Shown: positions 44,301-53,760, numbered from the stretch's first letter. The stretch: 64,000 nt of DNA from Tissierellia bacterium (GCA_012735215.1 JAAYHX010000009.1:1-64000), one strand, 5' to 3'. Numbers and translations are program-made. The notes: generated from the letters alone by a model not told the origin.

Positions 44301-45638
44301 AGATCCCTAAAGGCCGCATTAGATGAAAGGGATAGGCAGGGCTATAGAATAGGTGCAAGGTATCCATTGTCAAAGAGACAGGTATTTACAAAAGCTATGA
44401 GAAAGGCCCACACCATATTGATGCCTCAGATGGCACCTATACATTTTGAAATCCTTAAGTCAGCCTTAAGTTCATGTAACTATAATTTAGAAGTACTACC
44501 TTCGGTGGATGCCCATGCGGTTAATGAAGGCCTTAAGTATGTAAACAATGACGCCTGTCATCCTTCTATTGTAGTTATAGGTCAGTTCATATCTGCCTTG
44601 AAGTCAGGAAAATATGACTTGGATAATGTATCTGTAATGATATCCCAAACAGGGGGAGTATGTAGGGCTTCTAACTATGTGGCTTTTATGAGGAAAGCCT
44701 TCAAGGATGCAGGGTTTGGTCATGTACCAATTATTGCAGTATCTGCTCAAGGTATAGAAACTAATCCAGGCTTTACAATAACCCCTAAGCTAGTAAAAAG
44801 GGGTATCATGGCAGTGCTATATGGGGACTTGATCATGACAATGCTTCATAAGACAAGACCCTATGAGAAGATCAAAGGCTCTGCCAATATGCTGGCACAA
44901 AATTGGATTAAGAAGTGTTCAAAGGCTGTTAGAAATGGAAGTACCAAGGAATTTATAGAAAATGTAAATCACATGGTCAAGGATTTTGATGATATAGAAA
45001 TTGATGAGAATATGGTGAAGCCTAAAGTAGGAATAGTAGGGGAGATATTGGTTAAATACCATCCTGAGGCAAACAATCAAGTAGTAGACTTGCTGGAAAG
45101 GGAAGGGGCAGAGGCGGTAGTCACTGATCTGACAGACTTTTTACTTTACTCTTCCTACAATGCAACTTTTAAGTATGAATACCTATCCAAGGGCTTGCTG
45201 CCTAAGCTAGGAGGAGATTTAATAATAAAATATATAGAACATTATAGAAAGTACTGCAGAGAGGCTTTGAGAAACAGCAGAAGGTTTGAAGAACCACAAA
45301 CTATAGAACAATTGGCAGAAAAAGCCCAGGAGTTAATATCAATAGGTCATCAGTATGGAGAAGGATGGTTGCTGACAGCTGATATGATAGAACTGATTCA
45401 TAGGGGAGTAGATAATATAGTCTGCCTTCAGCCCTTTGGATGTCTGCCCAATCACATAACAGGAAAAGGTGTCATTAAGGTAATAAGGGATAGATATCCT
45501 AAAGCCAACATAGTGCCCATAGACTATGATGCAAGTGCCAGCGAAGTAAACCAGCTAAACAGAATTAAGTTGATGCTTTCAACAGCATATGATAATATAG
45601 AAAAAGAAAGGGACATGACACTAAAAGCACTGCAGTAA
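41382..45638 (+). CDS. Giant acyl-CoA dehydratase activase-related fusion protein (BcrAD/BadFG + DUF2229 + HgdB-like)
   Basis: A 1418-residue protein. Two ASKHA ATPase modules open it: [11 protein letters not shown] near residue 7 and [17 protein letters not shown] near 323. Each has the Fe-S cysteines of activases ([11 protein letters not shown] with [20 protein letters not shown] with [12 protein letters not shown]). A four-Cys region follows (RCGRCGNNC...GNRCEKG, about 605-630), then DUF2229 and an HgdB-like C-terminus. Activases use ATP to inject one electron into 2-hydroxyacyl-CoA dehydratases or benzoyl-CoA reductases. Here activator and dehydratase-like parts are on one chain, and no separate dehydratase gene is adjacent. 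The true substrate of these common anaerobe proteins is unknown. Confidence 0.85.
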   Translation: MINIRLGLDVGSTTVKLVALNSYHKIVHSVYRRHYSDVKNCVKEVLAEAYKRFKNEVVTIMVTGSGGLAVHKWLRIPFIQEVVASTTAIRKFIPETDVAIELGGEDAKITYLAGNVEQRMNSICAGGTGAFIDQMASLLETDAEGLNKLALKHESIYSIASRCGVFAKTDVQALINQGVSKEDIAASVFQSVVNQTISNLACGRPIRGKIAFLGGPLYFLSGLRDRFIKTLRLKEDEIIFPENSQLYVAIGAAIASEEEKPIRFEELKNRVEDFKRPIESEIEKIRPLFYNQEELDEFKREHETNKMSYKDISIHKGKAFLGIDAGSTTTKVVLIDEDNNILYTYYGNNKGKPLDLTVKILKDIYDKLPEGQRITYSAITGYGEEFIKAALRIDTGEVETIAHYKAALFFQPEVDFILDIGGQDMKCMKIKDGVIDSIFLNEACSSGCGSFLETFAHSVNMTVEEFQNKGLLADNPVDLGSRCTVFMNSKVKQAQKEGATVGDIAAGLSYSVIRNALQKVIKIRDPKELGENIVVQGGTFHGDAIVRSFELLSGRKVVRPEIPGLMGALGAALIAKERYEEGKESTILTKGDLDNFSYTTKKARCGRCGNNCLLTINIFEDNKRYITGNRCEKGAGIDKDREEIPNLFEYKYRRLFDYEPLRAEEAKRGTVGIPRVLNMYEHYPFWHTFFTELGFRVELSSESTRETYEKGISSIPSETACYPAKISHGHIMSLIERGVKFIFYPSIFFDKKEDQEADNHLNCPVVIGYPDVLKLNIEEIEKNNITYMNPFLSFDDKEGLKKRLYDEFKEFGITQKEIREAVDKAWAERMRFKEDIEKKGEETLRYIEEKGIKGIVVAGRPYHLDKAINHGIPQLIASLGMAVLTEDSIAHLGKTERPIRALDQWVYHARLYRAANFVAKNENLELVQLNSFGCGLDAITTDQVEEILNRYGKIYTVLKIDEVSNLGAAKIRLRSLKAALDERDRQGYRIGARYPLSKRQVFTKAMRKAHTILMPQMAPIHFEILKSALSSCNYNLEVLPSVDAHAVNEGLKYVNNDACHPSIVVIGQFISALKSGKYDLDNVSVMISQTGGVCRASNYVAFMRKAFKDAGFGHVPIIAVSAQGIETNPGFTITPKLVKRGIMAVLYGDLIMTMLHKTRPYEKIKGSANMLAQNWIKKCSKAVRNGSTKEFIENVNHMVKDFDDIEIDENMVKPKVGIVGEILVKYHPEANNQVVDLLEREGAEAVVTDLTDFLLYSSYNATFKYEYLSKGLLPKLGGDLIIKYIEHYRKYCREALRNSRRFEEPQTIEQLAEKAQELISIGHQYGEGWLLTADMIELIHRGVDNIVCLQPFGCLPNHITGKGVIKVIRDRYPKANIVPIDYDASASEVNQLNRIKLMLSTAYDNIEKERDMTLKALQ

Positions 45639-45653
45639 CTAAGATGAATCAAT

Positions 45654-45696
45654 AAGGCTAACAGGCTATAGAATTAGTTTGTTAGTCTTTGTTTTG
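45654..45696 (+). terminator. Probable intrinsic terminator
   Basis: AAGGCTAACA and TGTTAGTCTT pair with one G-U over a loop of about 16 bases and are followed by a T-rich stretch, after the activase gene. Confidence 0.55.
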
Positions 45697-45808
45697 TAAC
45701 CTCTTTGTAACGACTTTTTATAGGATAACTGATATATTTAATACAAAACAGCATACCAAAATAGTAGTGGAGTAAGGATCACAACTAATTTATGAGAGAG
45801 GTATACCT

Positions 45809-46759
45809 ATGAATAAAAAACTATTAACTATAATATTATCCTTCATCCTATTGACGGTGGGATGTACTGCAGATATGAAGCAAAACGAAAAAACCTTATA
45901 TGAAAGCCTGGAAAAGGACTCCTATAGTCCAGATGATAATAGTGTAGATAAGCTAATAAAACAATATAAAGAAATAGCCAAAAGTGACAATGAACCCTTT
46001 ACCCTCGTAAAGTTCATTGATGATAATATTAAAAATGCCACTGAACATGAAGCTGTAGCAATGGTATTAATACTAGAAGAAGTACAAAAAGATTATATAC
46101 AAAGATATACTGATGAACTATTTGTGGACAACAACCAGCAGGAACTATTGAACCTGTCACCAGAGGACCTGTTCTTTAATGAGGAAAAAATAGAAGACAT
46201 AAAGAATGCAGATTTAAAAGAACTTATTTCTAAGATAGTTGACGGTAAATATAAGCTAATAAATATTGGAGGAGTATTTTATCCAGTTGTAGATTATGAA
46301 GGACTGAAGGCTTATGCTGATTATCTGCCAAAGGAAATAAATGATTACTTGGATATTAAATCACACAGCTATAACAAGCCTACGGTAATCGATGGTGAAA
46401 TGGTTGTTTCTCATGAGGAATTGGGACAAAGGTTAATAGATATAGAAAAGTACCTAGCTAAATATCCAAACAGCATAAAGCGAGAGGATGCCTTAAGGTG
46501 TTATGGAGAATGTTTGAAACTATACTTAGAAGGAACGGTCAATTCTCCAATATTTGATGTTGAAACAGGAAGGATAAAGGAAGACATAATGTCTAGCTAC
46601 ATCAAACTAAGTTCAACAAGGGATCTGGCTACTTCTAACATGATTTCAAAATATATTGAAATAATACAGGACAACCAAAATACGATTGATGAAAGCGTAT
46701 TTTCCCATGTCCCAGAAATATACAGCAGCGCTATTGCAGCTCTAGAAAATGTTCAATAA
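45809..46759 (+). CDS. Lipoprotein of unknown function
   Basis: A 316-residue protein with a lipoprotein signal (MNKKLLTIILSFILLTVGC, lipobox TVGC, Cys19). The mature part is acidic and mostly helical. A segment around LGQRLIDIEKYLAKYPNSIKREDALRCYGECLKLYLEG looks like a TPR-type helical pair, and I recognise no catalytic motif. It probably sits on the outer face of the membrane. It is monocistronic, between two terminators. Confidence 0.75.
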   Translation: MNKKLLTIILSFILLTVGCTADMKQNEKTLYESLEKDSYSPDDNSVDKLIKQYKEIAKSDNEPFTLVKFIDDNIKNATEHEAVAMVLILEEVQKDYIQRYTDELFVDNNQQELLNLSPEDLFFNEEKIEDIKNADLKELISKIVDGKYKLINIGGVFYPVVDYEGLKAYADYLPKEINDYLDIKSHSYNKPTVIDGEMVVSHEELGQRLIDIEKYLAKYPNSIKREDALRCYGECLKLYLEGTVNSPIFDVETGRIKEDIMSSYIKLSSTRDLATSNMISKYIEIIQDNQNTIDESVFSHVPEIYSSAIAALENVQ

Positions 46760-46763
46760 GGCT

Positions 46764-46802
46764 AAAAAACATAGTTCCAATAAATTTGGAGCTATGTTTT
46801 TT
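46764..46802 (+). terminator. Intrinsic terminator
   Basis: AAAAAACATAG and CTATGTTTTTT pair, with an inner TCCAA/TTGGA stem, and a T-run follows. Confidence 0.85.
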
Positions 46803-46880
46803 ATTGTTGATGATTGTAATATAATTTATGTAGATAAGACGTATAATAGTTATATGACTAAGGATGAAAGGAGATAAAGT

Positions 46881-47489
46881 GTGAAGCTTGGCAGAGAATT
46901 TTACAATAGGGATACTATAACAGTAGCAAAGGATCTTTTAGGAAAGGTACTGGTTCACAATAACAAGGGCAACATAATGAAGGGGAAGATTGTTGAAACG
47001 GAAGCATACTTAGGCTTAAGGGATAAGGCGGCTCATGCTTATGGAGGCAGAAGGACCAAAAGGGTTGAGGTTATGTACGGCCCGCCAGGAGTAGCCTATG
47101 TATATTTTATATATGGAATGTATTATTGCTTCAATATAGTAGCCCAGGAAGAAGGTGTCCCAGAAGCAGTCTTGGTAAGGGCAATTGAACCTATAGAGAG
47201 TATTGACCAAATGGCTATCAATAGATTTAAAAAACCCTATGAGGAGCTTACCAGATATCAAAAGAGGAATTTAACCAATGGACCTGGGAAGCTATGTATG
47301 GCCCTAAATATTACCAAGGAACATAATGGTTTAGACCTATGTGAAGATACCCTATATGTAGAGGAAGGGGAAGAGGAAGATTTTAATATTATTACTAGCA
47401 AGAGAATAGGCATAGACTATGCAGAGGAGGCTAAAGACTTTCCCTACAGGTTCTATATAGAGGGCAATCCTTATGTTTCTGCAAAGTAG
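46881..47489 (+). CDS. 3-methyladenine DNA glycosylase (AAG/MPG family)
   Basis: A 202-residue base-excision repair enzyme. Family marks: LGREFYNRDTITVAKDLLGKVLV at the start, KIVETEAYLGLRDKAAHAYGGRRTKRVEVMYGPPGVAYVYFIYGMYYCFNIV (general base Glu in VETEAY; Tyr intercalation region), ...LVRAIEP and NGPGKLCMALNI. It removes alkylated purines and hypoxanthine. The GTG start follows AAAGGAG. The length is normal for bacterial MPG. Confidence 0.94.
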   Translation: MKLGREFYNRDTITVAKDLLGKVLVHNNKGNIMKGKIVETEAYLGLRDKAAHAYGGRRTKRVEVMYGPPGVAYVYFIYGMYYCFNIVAQEEGVPEAVLVRAIEPIESIDQMAINRFKKPYEELTRYQKRNLTNGPGKLCMALNITKEHNGLDLCEDTLYVEEGEEEDFNIITSKRIGIDYAEEAKDFPYRFYIEGNPYVSAK

Positions 47490-47626
47490 TCTGGCAAGCT
47501 GTTGGCCTATTAGTATTAGATTATATTTCCAAAATTGTAACCGTATTTTAATTGAAATCTGCATATAAATTTAGTATTATTTAACTTAAAGACTTGCACT
47601 TTTGGATGCATATTTGGGAGGTAAAA

Positions 47627-48607
47627 ATGAAAAAGAAATTTTGGACTACATTTCTTATATCTTTAATAGTTTTTTCAACTATTTATGGTTTTATAGGTAA
47701 TTATATATTGAAAAAGGATCTAAGCTATTCAGCAGATAATAGCCAAGAAGACCAAGAGCAGGTTGAAGAGGAAGAAGCAAAAGGAGAGATATTGTTTCTG
47801 TTGATAGGTATAGATGACATGGAAGGTGTCGGTGGGGTAAAGAGAGTCAAGGAACTAGAAGAGGATGAAAATGGCTACAAGAGTACAGGCATGAGATCTG
47901 ACACCATTATTCTATGCAAGTTTAACTATGAAACTGGTGAGATATCAATGCTTTCCATACCTAGAGATACTAGGACCAACATAAGGGGCAGAAGGTATCA
48001 AGAAAAGATCAACCATGCCTATTCCTATGGGGGACCACAGCTCTTAGTTCAAACTGTAAAGGACTTGCTAAAGGTGGATCTTGAATACTATGTAACTGTA
48101 GACTATCAAGCTGTAAGTGAAATAGTTGATGCTATTGGTGGTGTTGAGATAGAGGTACCTCAAAGAATGAGATATAAGGACCTGGCAGCCAAGCCACCAT
48201 TGATAATTGATTTACAGCCTGGATTACAAACCCTTACTGGGGCTAAATCCTTGGAATTTTTGAGATTTAGATCTTATCCCGATGGGGACTTAGGAAGAAT
48301 AGCGGCCCAACAATATTTCCTAAAGGAATTTATAAAGCAAGCCCTAACCCCTAAAAATATAATCAAGATTCCTAAGATGATAAAGACATATTTCGACTAT
48401 GTGGATACAAATATTCCATTATCTGCAGCTTTAAAGGTGGTACCTAGCCTTGATAATATTAGTATGGACAACTTAAATGTTGTTAGGTTGGAAGGGGAAA
48501 CTCCAATTATCAATGGACAATCCTATTTCATACCCTATGAAGATCAAAAAGAACAGTTGGTAATGGAGGTCTTTGGAAACTTTGTATTAGGTACAGATAG
48601 AGAGTGA
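47627..48607 (+). CDS. LCP (LytR-CpsA-Psr) family protein
   Basis: A 326-residue protein with an N-terminal membrane anchor (about 5-28), an acidic linker, and the LCP domain (about 50-300). Key parts are LFLLIGIDDMEG, GMRSDTIILCKFNYETGEISMLSIPRDTRTNI (conserved Arg/Asp of the pyrophosphate site), KINHAYSYGGPQLLVQTV, VGGVEIEVP-like IGGVEIEVP, and FLRFRSYPDGDLGRIAAQQ. LCP enzymes transfer lipid-linked wall polymers to peptidoglycan. ATG at 47627 follows GGGAGG. It is four bases from the IPP isomerase gene, suggesting co-transcription with an isoprenoid gene that supports lipid-carrier synthesis. Confidence 0.92.
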   Translation: MKKKFWTTFLISLIVFSTIYGFIGNYILKKDLSYSADNSQEDQEQVEEEEAKGEILFLLIGIDDMEGVGGVKRVKELEEDENGYKSTGMRSDTIILCKFNYETGEISMLSIPRDTRTNIRGRRYQEKINHAYSYGGPQLLVQTVKDLLKVDLEYYVTVDYQAVSEIVDAIGGVEIEVPQRMRYKDLAAKPPLIIDLQPGLQTLTGAKSLEFLRFRSYPDGDLGRIAAQQYFLKEFIKQALTPKNIIKIPKMIKTYFDYVDTNIPLSAALKVVPSLDNISMDNLNVVRLEGETPIINGQSYFIPYEDQKEQLVMEVFGNFVLGTDRE

Positions 48608-48611
48608 TTAT

Positions 48612-49646
48612 ATGATTGAGAATATGAGGAAGGACAGAAAACAGCAGCATATTGATGAGTATATGAAATCCACCCATAAGAATTCGACCTTGTTGGAGGA
48701 TGTTTTTATAGAACACAATGCCCTGCCTGAGCTCGATTTTGATGAAATAGATACAAGAATCAACTTTTTAGGCAAGGGGATTGACTATCCACTAATGATA
48801 AATGCTATAACGGGAGGAACGGAATTTTCCCGGGAAATAAATAGAAACTTGTCAAAAATAGCTAAATCCTTTAATATTCCCATGGCTGTAGGATCTCAAA
48901 CCATAGCCCTAAGGGATGAGGAAAGCCATAGCTCCTTTAGCATTGTAAGGGAAATAATGGGGAAGGATGGAGTAGTACTGTCAAATCTGAATGCCCATGC
49001 TACTATAGAGGATGTAAAACTGGCAATGGAAATAATAGATGCAGATGGCATCCAACTCCACTTAAACCCTGCCCAGGAGCTGGCCATGCAAGAAGGGGAC
49101 AGGCACTTTAAAGGTATACTAAAAAACATAGAAAACATAGTTAAGGTCAGTCCTAAGCCAGTTATTGTAAAGGAAGTAGGCTTTGGCATATCCAAGGATG
49201 TGGCAAAAAGGCTATATGATATAGGTGTAAGCTATATAGACATTTCTGGTAAAGGTGGCACAAACTTCATTGAAATAGAAGATAGAAGAAATGATGATGT
49301 GGATTTTACAGATATGTATGCCTGGGGCATACCTACCGCTTTAAGCCTAATTCAGTGTAGACAAGTAGGGGACAAGCTCAATTTAATTGCAAGCGGTGGC
49401 ATAGAAAAAAGCACAGACATAGCTAAGGCCTTGTGCTTAGGAGCTGATATGGTAGCCATTAGTGGAACTCTACTGAGGGTTCTTTTAGAGGATGGCTATG
49501 ATAAGGCTTATAAGTACATGGATGATTTAACATATAAGTTGAAGATGATCATGCTCCTTACAGGCAGCAAAAATGTTGAGGAGTTAAAAAAGGTACCCTA
49601 TAGGGTACAAGGACAACTAAGGGATTTATTACAAGAATTGGGTTAA
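48612..49646 (+). CDS. fni: Type 2 isopentenyl-diphosphate delta-isomerase
   Basis: A 344-residue FMN-dependent TIM-barrel enzyme. Landmarks: RKDRKQQHIDEYMKS at the N-terminus, MINAITGGTEFSREINRNL, PMAVGSQTIALRD, NLNAHATIEDVKLAMEIIDADGIQLHLNPAQELAMQEGDRHF (Gln and Glu for metal and substrate), PVIVKEVGFGISKDVAKRL and ISGKGGTNFIEIEDRRN, then IASGGI for the FMN phosphate. It interconverts isopentenyl and dimethylallyl diphosphate. Stop codon and terminator overlap. The upstream LCP gene probably shares its transcript. Confidence 0.95.
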   Translation: MIENMRKDRKQQHIDEYMKSTHKNSTLLEDVFIEHNALPELDFDEIDTRINFLGKGIDYPLMINAITGGTEFSREINRNLSKIAKSFNIPMAVGSQTIALRDEESHSSFSIVREIMGKDGVVLSNLNAHATIEDVKLAMEIIDADGIQLHLNPAQELAMQEGDRHFKGILKNIENIVKVSPKPVIVKEVGFGISKDVAKRLYDIGVSYIDISGKGGTNFIEIEDRRNDDVDFTDMYAWGIPTALSLIQCRQVGDKLNLIASGGIEKSTDIAKALCLGADMVAISGTLLRVLLEDGYDKAYKYMDDLTYKLKMIMLLTGSKNVEELKKVPYRVQGQLRDLLQELG

Positions 49647-49667
49647 AGAACCCAATTCTTGTTTTTA
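49631..49667. terminator. Perfect 14-base-pair terminator overlapping the fni stop
   Basis: ACAAGAATTGGGTT (49631-49644) and AACCCAATTCTTGT (49649-49662) are perfect arms followed by T's on the plus strand. The last sense codons and the stop codon of fni are part of the stem. It can also serve the convergent DUF2207 gene. Confidence 0.88.
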
Positions 49668-49668
49668 T

Positions 49669-51486
49669 TTAGAAGCCTCCAGCTCCGCCACCGCCGGCTC
49701 CACCGCCGCCACCTGCAGAGAAGCCTCCTCCTGAACCAATAGATGAGCCTGTGCTAGTAAAGGATTGATTAAAATTCTTTTCAAATACATTTTCTCCATT
49801 AGAATTGCTGAGGAACATCCAGTACATCCAATAATTTGGCATATAGCTATCCTTGACTAAGGGCTTAAATCTCTTAAGTTTATCAAAACCTATACCCAAG
49901 GCCAGCCCATATATTAAGGCTTTGTCTAGGGATAGGAATAGGTCTCCTATATTCAGGGAGCTGCTCATCTTTCTCAGGTCCCTCATGAAAATTCTCCACC
50001 TTTTAATCTGAACATACCCATAGTCGGATTTTCTTCCAAATATTGTGATGCTGTATATAAATGATGGAAGGGCTGTTAATAGCAGTAGAAGACCAAACAT
50101 GCTTTCATGAGCTAAGGAGGTTATTGCTATAACAAAGCCTATTATGGATAGTATAAGGAGGAGAATGCCAAAGGGTCTTGAAGCCTCATCATAGTAGCCT
50201 CTTTTCCTTGCCTCTTCCTTAATGGCCTTAACCCAATTAGTATGGTCTTTATAAAAGTCCATTACTTGATCCTTGCTATAGCGCTTGATATCCCTTGACT
50301 CTACTGCCTTTCCGTCTCCCATCTTGTCAAAAAGCCAATTTATGAGAAATCTTTCATGTTCTAATAGTTCAGATTCATCCTTTTTTAGTCTAACTAACTT
50401 AAAGTTGTTTATCCTTTTCGTATCTTCAGCCTCTATGGATATATATCCTTTTCTTGCAAGATCGAATATAGTAGCCATTAGTGCTGGAGTAGATACTGTG
50501 GAATTTAAGAGGTAGCTTACTTCAGCCGGGGATGTATCGTCAGGATATGGACTGTCCATGGAGCCTTCATAGAAATCTAAATTTCTTCTCAACTTCCTGA
50601 TTACCATAACTAAGGATACTATAAGTACTCCAGATAGGGTTTTGGATATGTTGTTGAAGAGGACTTTTCTCTTCTCCCTTCTTATTTCCCTGTCCTTGAT
50701 TTCCTGTATATAGGACAATTCTTCTTCAATTATTTCATCATAGGCATTTTTATCTACCAGCTTAGATGACATGGGGATGAAGTCTGCTGGGAAAAGAACT
50801 CTTACTTCAACAAAGGTGTCTGTAGGCACTCCTTCTACTTCAGCCCTAACCATATTATTTCCGCTAAAGTTTATGGTTCCATTGGTTGGGCCATGGGCAA
50901 AAATCTTAACTTGATCGTTAATATTTTGTGGCAGCTTAATATTTATTCCTAGAAAACCTATAGGAGTTTCATTTTCATCACCTAGGAATTTATAATATAG
51001 CTCACCTGTATCCATATATTTTACAGCTACGTTCTTAACAGTATATCCAATCCGGAAGGTTTTCTCTTCATCTTCAGAAGGAGAGAAGATCTGTAATACC
51101 AGCCTATCCCCTTCATCCTTTACCATAAATACTTGCTTATCTCCCTTTTCTGCCTCATCAACTTGAAGATAAGCCACTTCCCTTCCTTGGTCCAATTCTG
51201 AAACCTTGATATTATCCAAACCATCAGTTTTATCCAGTACAAGCTCTCTAAATACACCATTGTACTCATCGTTGAACCTAAATGTAATATCTTCAACTAT
51301 TTTTAAATCTCCATTTTTTAAAAGTTCAGCTTCTATTAGCCAACGGGGAATGGTTAGACTCTCTTCTGCCTTAGTATTCCTGGGAAAAGCAATTATTATT
51401 GAAAATGCTAGTAGGAAACTGATAACAAGCTTAAATGATCTTTTTATAAGGTCCACCTCCATTCTATTGTAAAAAAGGACTATCAA
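49669..51486 (-). CDS. DUF2207 domain membrane protein with Gly-rich tail
   Basis: A protein of up to 605 residues: an N-terminal hydrophobic signal (about 14-36), an extracytoplasmic DUF2207 domain (about 40-260: LLKNGDLKIVEDITFRFNDEYNGVFREL...), a helix near 290, a cytoplasmic winged-helix-like part (SPAEVSYLLNSTVSTPALMATIFDLARKGYISI), two more helices (about 440-485) and a C-terminal tail rich in Gly and Ser ending GGGGAGGF. The start is uncertain: GGAGGTG at about 51456 is the only good ribosome binding site, but no ATG, GTG or TTG follows at a proper distance. The function is unknown for the family. Confidence 0.82.
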   Translation of the reverse strand: MIVLFYNRMEVDLIKRSFKLVISFLLAFSIIIAFPRNTKAEESLTIPRWLIEAELLKNGDLKIVEDITFRFNDEYNGVFRELVLDKTDGLDNIKVSELDQGREVAYLQVDEAEKGDKQVFMVKDEGDRLVLQIFSPSEDEEKTFRIGYTVKNVAVKYMDTGELYYKFLGDENETPIGFLGINIKLPQNINDQVKIFAHGPTNGTINFSGNNMVRAEVEGVPTDTFVEVRVLFPADFIPMSSKLVDKNAYDEIIEEELSYIQEIKDREIRREKRKVLFNNISKTLSGVLIVSLVMVIRKLRRNLDFYEGSMDSPYPDDTSPAEVSYLLNSTVSTPALMATIFDLARKGYISIEAEDTKRINNFKLVRLKKDESELLEHERFLINWLFDKMGDGKAVESRDIKRYSKDQVMDFYKDHTNWVKAIKEEARKRGYYDEASRPFGILLLILSIIGFVIAITSLAHESMFGLLLLLTALPSFIYSITIFGRKSDYGYVQIKRWRIFMRDLRKMSSSLNIGDLFLSLDKALIYGLALGIGFDKLKRFKPLVKDSYMPNYWMYWMFLSNSNGENVFEKNFNQSFTSTGSSIGSGGGFSAGGGGGAGGGGAGGF

Positions 51487-51578
51487 GAAATATTTTTATG
51501 AGAACATCTAATATTATTATAAGTTATTATCTATGGCAATGGTATAATAAACATAAATTAAATTTAGGATGTGATTTA

Positions 51579-52376
51579 ATGCTGGATATGAATAGTATTG
51601 AAAGGCATTTAAATACAAGCTTTATTGGTAGATATATGGAGTATCATGAAAGCATAGCCTCTACAAACAGCAGAGCAAAGGACTTGGCCCATCAAAAGCA
51701 AGAAGGCACAGTCATAATAGCTGAGGAGCAGACCCAGGGGAAGGGCAGGTTGAGCAGGAAGTGGCTATCTCCAAAGGGAAAGGGGCTGTGGTTTAGCATT
51801 TTATTGAAACCAGATCTGGAAGCTGATAAGGTGTATAAGACCACCCTGATTGGTGCAGCAGCAGTTAATGAGGCCTTAAAGGATATGGGAATTAAGTCTT
51901 ATATAAAATGGCCCAATGACATCATAGTAGAAGGCAAGAAGGTATGTGGAATCCTTACGGAGATGAGTTGGGGAAGGGATAGGGTAAACTACGTGGTAAT
52001 GGGTATTGGGATAAATGTGAATCTGGAAGCAGAGGATTTTGATGATGAAATAAGGGAAAAGGCAACTTCTTTAAAGATAGTTACAGGCAAGGAAATAGAA
52101 AGAAATCGGCTTTTAGCCAGTATATTAAACCAAGTAGAAAAGCTCTATACTCCCTTTAAGGAAAGGGGTGACCTAAAGGAAACCATTCAAATATGCAGAA
52201 GGGAGTCCATACTAATAGGAAAGGATGTTAGGCTTATAAGAGGAGATAGTGAGGAAATTGGCAAGGTCTTGGATATAGATGAACAAGGCCAGCTAGTGGT
52301 GGAATATGCAGATGGTAAAATAGAAAAAGTCCTGTCAGGAGAGGTATCCATAAGAGGTAGGGAAGGATATATATAA
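51579..52376 (+). CDS. birA: Biotin--[acetyl-CoA-carboxylase] ligase without DNA-binding domain
   Basis: A 265-residue group I biotin protein ligase. It starts directly at the catalytic domain (YHESIASTNSRAKDLAHQ, EEQTQGKGRLSRKW for biotinyl-AMP, GLWFSILLKP, YIKWPNDIIVEGKKVCGILTE) and ends with the small SH3-like C-terminal domain. The N-terminal winged helix of bifunctional BirA is absent, so it should not act as a repressor. An upstream in-frame ATG at 51498 adds only an unrelated tail with no ribosome binding site. It attaches biotin to carboxylases and lies near bioY. Confidence 0.92.
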   Translation: MLDMNSIERHLNTSFIGRYMEYHESIASTNSRAKDLAHQKQEGTVIIAEEQTQGKGRLSRKWLSPKGKGLWFSILLKPDLEADKVYKTTLIGAAAVNEALKDMGIKSYIKWPNDIIVEGKKVCGILTEMSWGRDRVNYVVMGIGINVNLEAEDFDDEIREKATSLKIVTGKEIERNRLLASILNQVEKLYTPFKERGDLKETIQICRRESILIGKDVRLIRGDSEEIGKVLDIDEQGQLVVEYADGKIEKVLSGEVSIRGREGYI

Positions 52377-52402
52377 CCCCAGCATGAGCTGGGGTTATTT
52401 TA
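52373..52402. terminator. Bidirectional terminator
   Basis: ATAACCCCAGC (52373-52383) and GCTGGGGTTAT (52388-52398) are perfect arms followed by T's, between birA and the convergent epimerase gene. Confidence 0.88.
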
Positions 52403-53060
52403 TGTTCAAGATGCTATCAATGGCTACCTTGGGCATTCCTATTGCTTCCACAATCACCTGACCAGTGTATTGGGAGTTGTTAATGAGACCTTTCTTCATA
52501 AGCTGCATGGTTACTGTTTTATTGGCCTTTACAGAGACTCCAAGAACTTCTCCCGTATCTGAGTGCATACCAGAAGGTATATCTATGGACAGGATGTAAT
52601 TGCTGTTGGCGTTAATAGATGTGATGACATCCTTGTATAAGCCTTCTACCTTCCTTGAAAGGCCTGTTCCAAATAGGGCATCTATGGTCATGCCAGTAGA
52701 TTTTAAGGAGTGGTTAAGTGTCTTCAAGTCCTCTTGAGAATTTATGTGGACCAGGTCCAGCCCTATATTTTTTAGTATTTTATAGTTTATGTCAAAATCC
52801 CTGCTCCCCTTACCTATATTTCCTATAAGAAAGACTTTAACCTCTTTACCTAATACATACAGATGTCTGGCTACTGCCAAGCCATCCCCACCATTGTTTC
52901 CAACTCCACATACTATGGTAAAGGAAGTAAACTCATCCAAGTCTATATTCTTAACTACCTTCAATGCTGCATTTTCCATGAGAACAATGCCGGGAATTCC
53001 TAGTTTTTCTATGCAATAGTTGTCTATTGCCTTCATTTGATTACCAGTTACACTAATCAT
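52395..53060 (-). CDS. nnrE: NAD(P)H-hydrate epimerase (YjeF N-terminal domain only)
   Basis: A 221-residue epimerase: VTGNQMKAIDNYCIEKLGIPGIVLMENAA, CGVGNNGGDGLAVARHL (nucleotide loop near 50-66), ALFGTGLSRKVEGLY (catalytic Asp preceding) and SIDIPSGMHSDTGEVLG. It repairs R-NADHX to S-NADHX for the ADP-dependent dehydratase. The usual fused dehydratase half (NnrD) is missing, so it must be elsewhere in the genome. ATG at 53060 follows a G-rich Shine-Dalgarno. It is 15 bases downstream of bioY in the same direction. Confidence 0.9.
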   Translation of the reverse strand: MISVTGNQMKAIDNYCIEKLGIPGIVLMENAALKVVKNIDLDEFTSFTIVCGVGNNGGDGLAVARHLYVLGKEVKVFLIGNIGKGSRDFDINYKILKNIGLDLVHINSQEDLKTLNHSLKSTGMTIDALFGTGLSRKVEGLYKDVITSINANSNYILSIDIPSGMHSDTGEVLGVSVKANKTVTMQLMKKGLINNSQYTGQVIVEAIGMPKVAIDSILNIK

Positions 53061-53075
53061 CAAATTCCCCCCCTC

Positions 53076-53627
53076 TTAGCTATTGTACCATACCCTTTTG
53101 GCAAGTTTAGATGCAACAAAGGAAGCTACTATAGCCTTTATTATATCTCCAGGAATGAATATTAAACATCCAATCTTAAGTACTGTTAATAGTCCAAGCT
53201 CTTTTCCTACTACATAGTTAAAAATAAAGTACATGTAGGGAATGCCAATTAGATATATGATAAAGGTCCCAAGAAGGCTAGCTATAAATATCCTTTTAAA
53301 GCCTAAGGAAGCTCTTTTATAGGTCATCTTTCCAACTACATAGGAAGCAATGATAAAGCCTATTAGAAATCCAAAGCTTGGTTTAAAAATATGCTGAGGA
53401 CCTCCTGAAAAATTTGAGAAGATTCTAACCCCTAAAAGGCCTAACAATATATACAGGCCTTGGGATAGGCTTCCCAGTTTAGGACCTAAAAGCATTCCTG
53501 ATAACAAGCTAAACATGCTTTGTAGGGTAATGGGAACTTCCCCAAGGGGAATGCTCAAAAATGCACCAATTGCAGTTAATGATGTAAATAAGGATACCAG
53601 TATCATTTCCTTGGTCTTCACCTTCAT
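53076..53627 (-). CDS. bioY: Biotin transporter BioY (ECF S component)
   Basis: A 183-residue membrane protein with six helices. The BioY pattern is clear: LGEVPITLQSMFSLLSGMLLGPKLGSLSQGLYILLGLLGVRIFSNFSGG (about 30-78), then KPSFGFLIGFIIASYVVGK and FIPGDIIKAIVASFVASKL at the end. It imports biotin with a shared energising module that is not in this window. It is close to birA and preceded by a perfect palindrome that may be its operator. Confidence 0.94.
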   Translation of the reverse strand: MKVKTKEMILVSLFTSLTAIGAFLSIPLGEVPITLQSMFSLLSGMLLGPKLGSLSQGLYILLGLLGVRIFSNFSGGPQHIFKPSFGFLIGFIIASYVVGKMTYKRASLGFKRIFIASLLGTFIIYLIGIPYMYFIFNYVVGKELGLLTVLKIGCLIFIPGDIIKAIVASFVASKLAKRVWYNS

Positions 53628-53634
53628 AACCCCC

Positions 53635-53658
53635 TTAATATAATTGGAATTATATTAA
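53635..53658. promoter_or_regulatory. Perfect palindrome upstream of bioY, candidate operator
   Basis: TTAATATAATT (53635-53645), GG, then AATTATATTAA (53648-53658), an 11-base perfect inverted repeat that touches the bioY ribosome binding site. It is unlike the BirA operator of Bacillus as I know it, which fits a BirA with no DNA-binding domain here. Confidence 0.4.
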
Positions 53659-53760
53659 TACAAATTATTTTTGTCAATAAGGTCAAAAATGGTATTGACA
53701 TAAATATGATATGGGTATAAACTGTTAATAAGACATATATACAGTATAAACATGATATAC

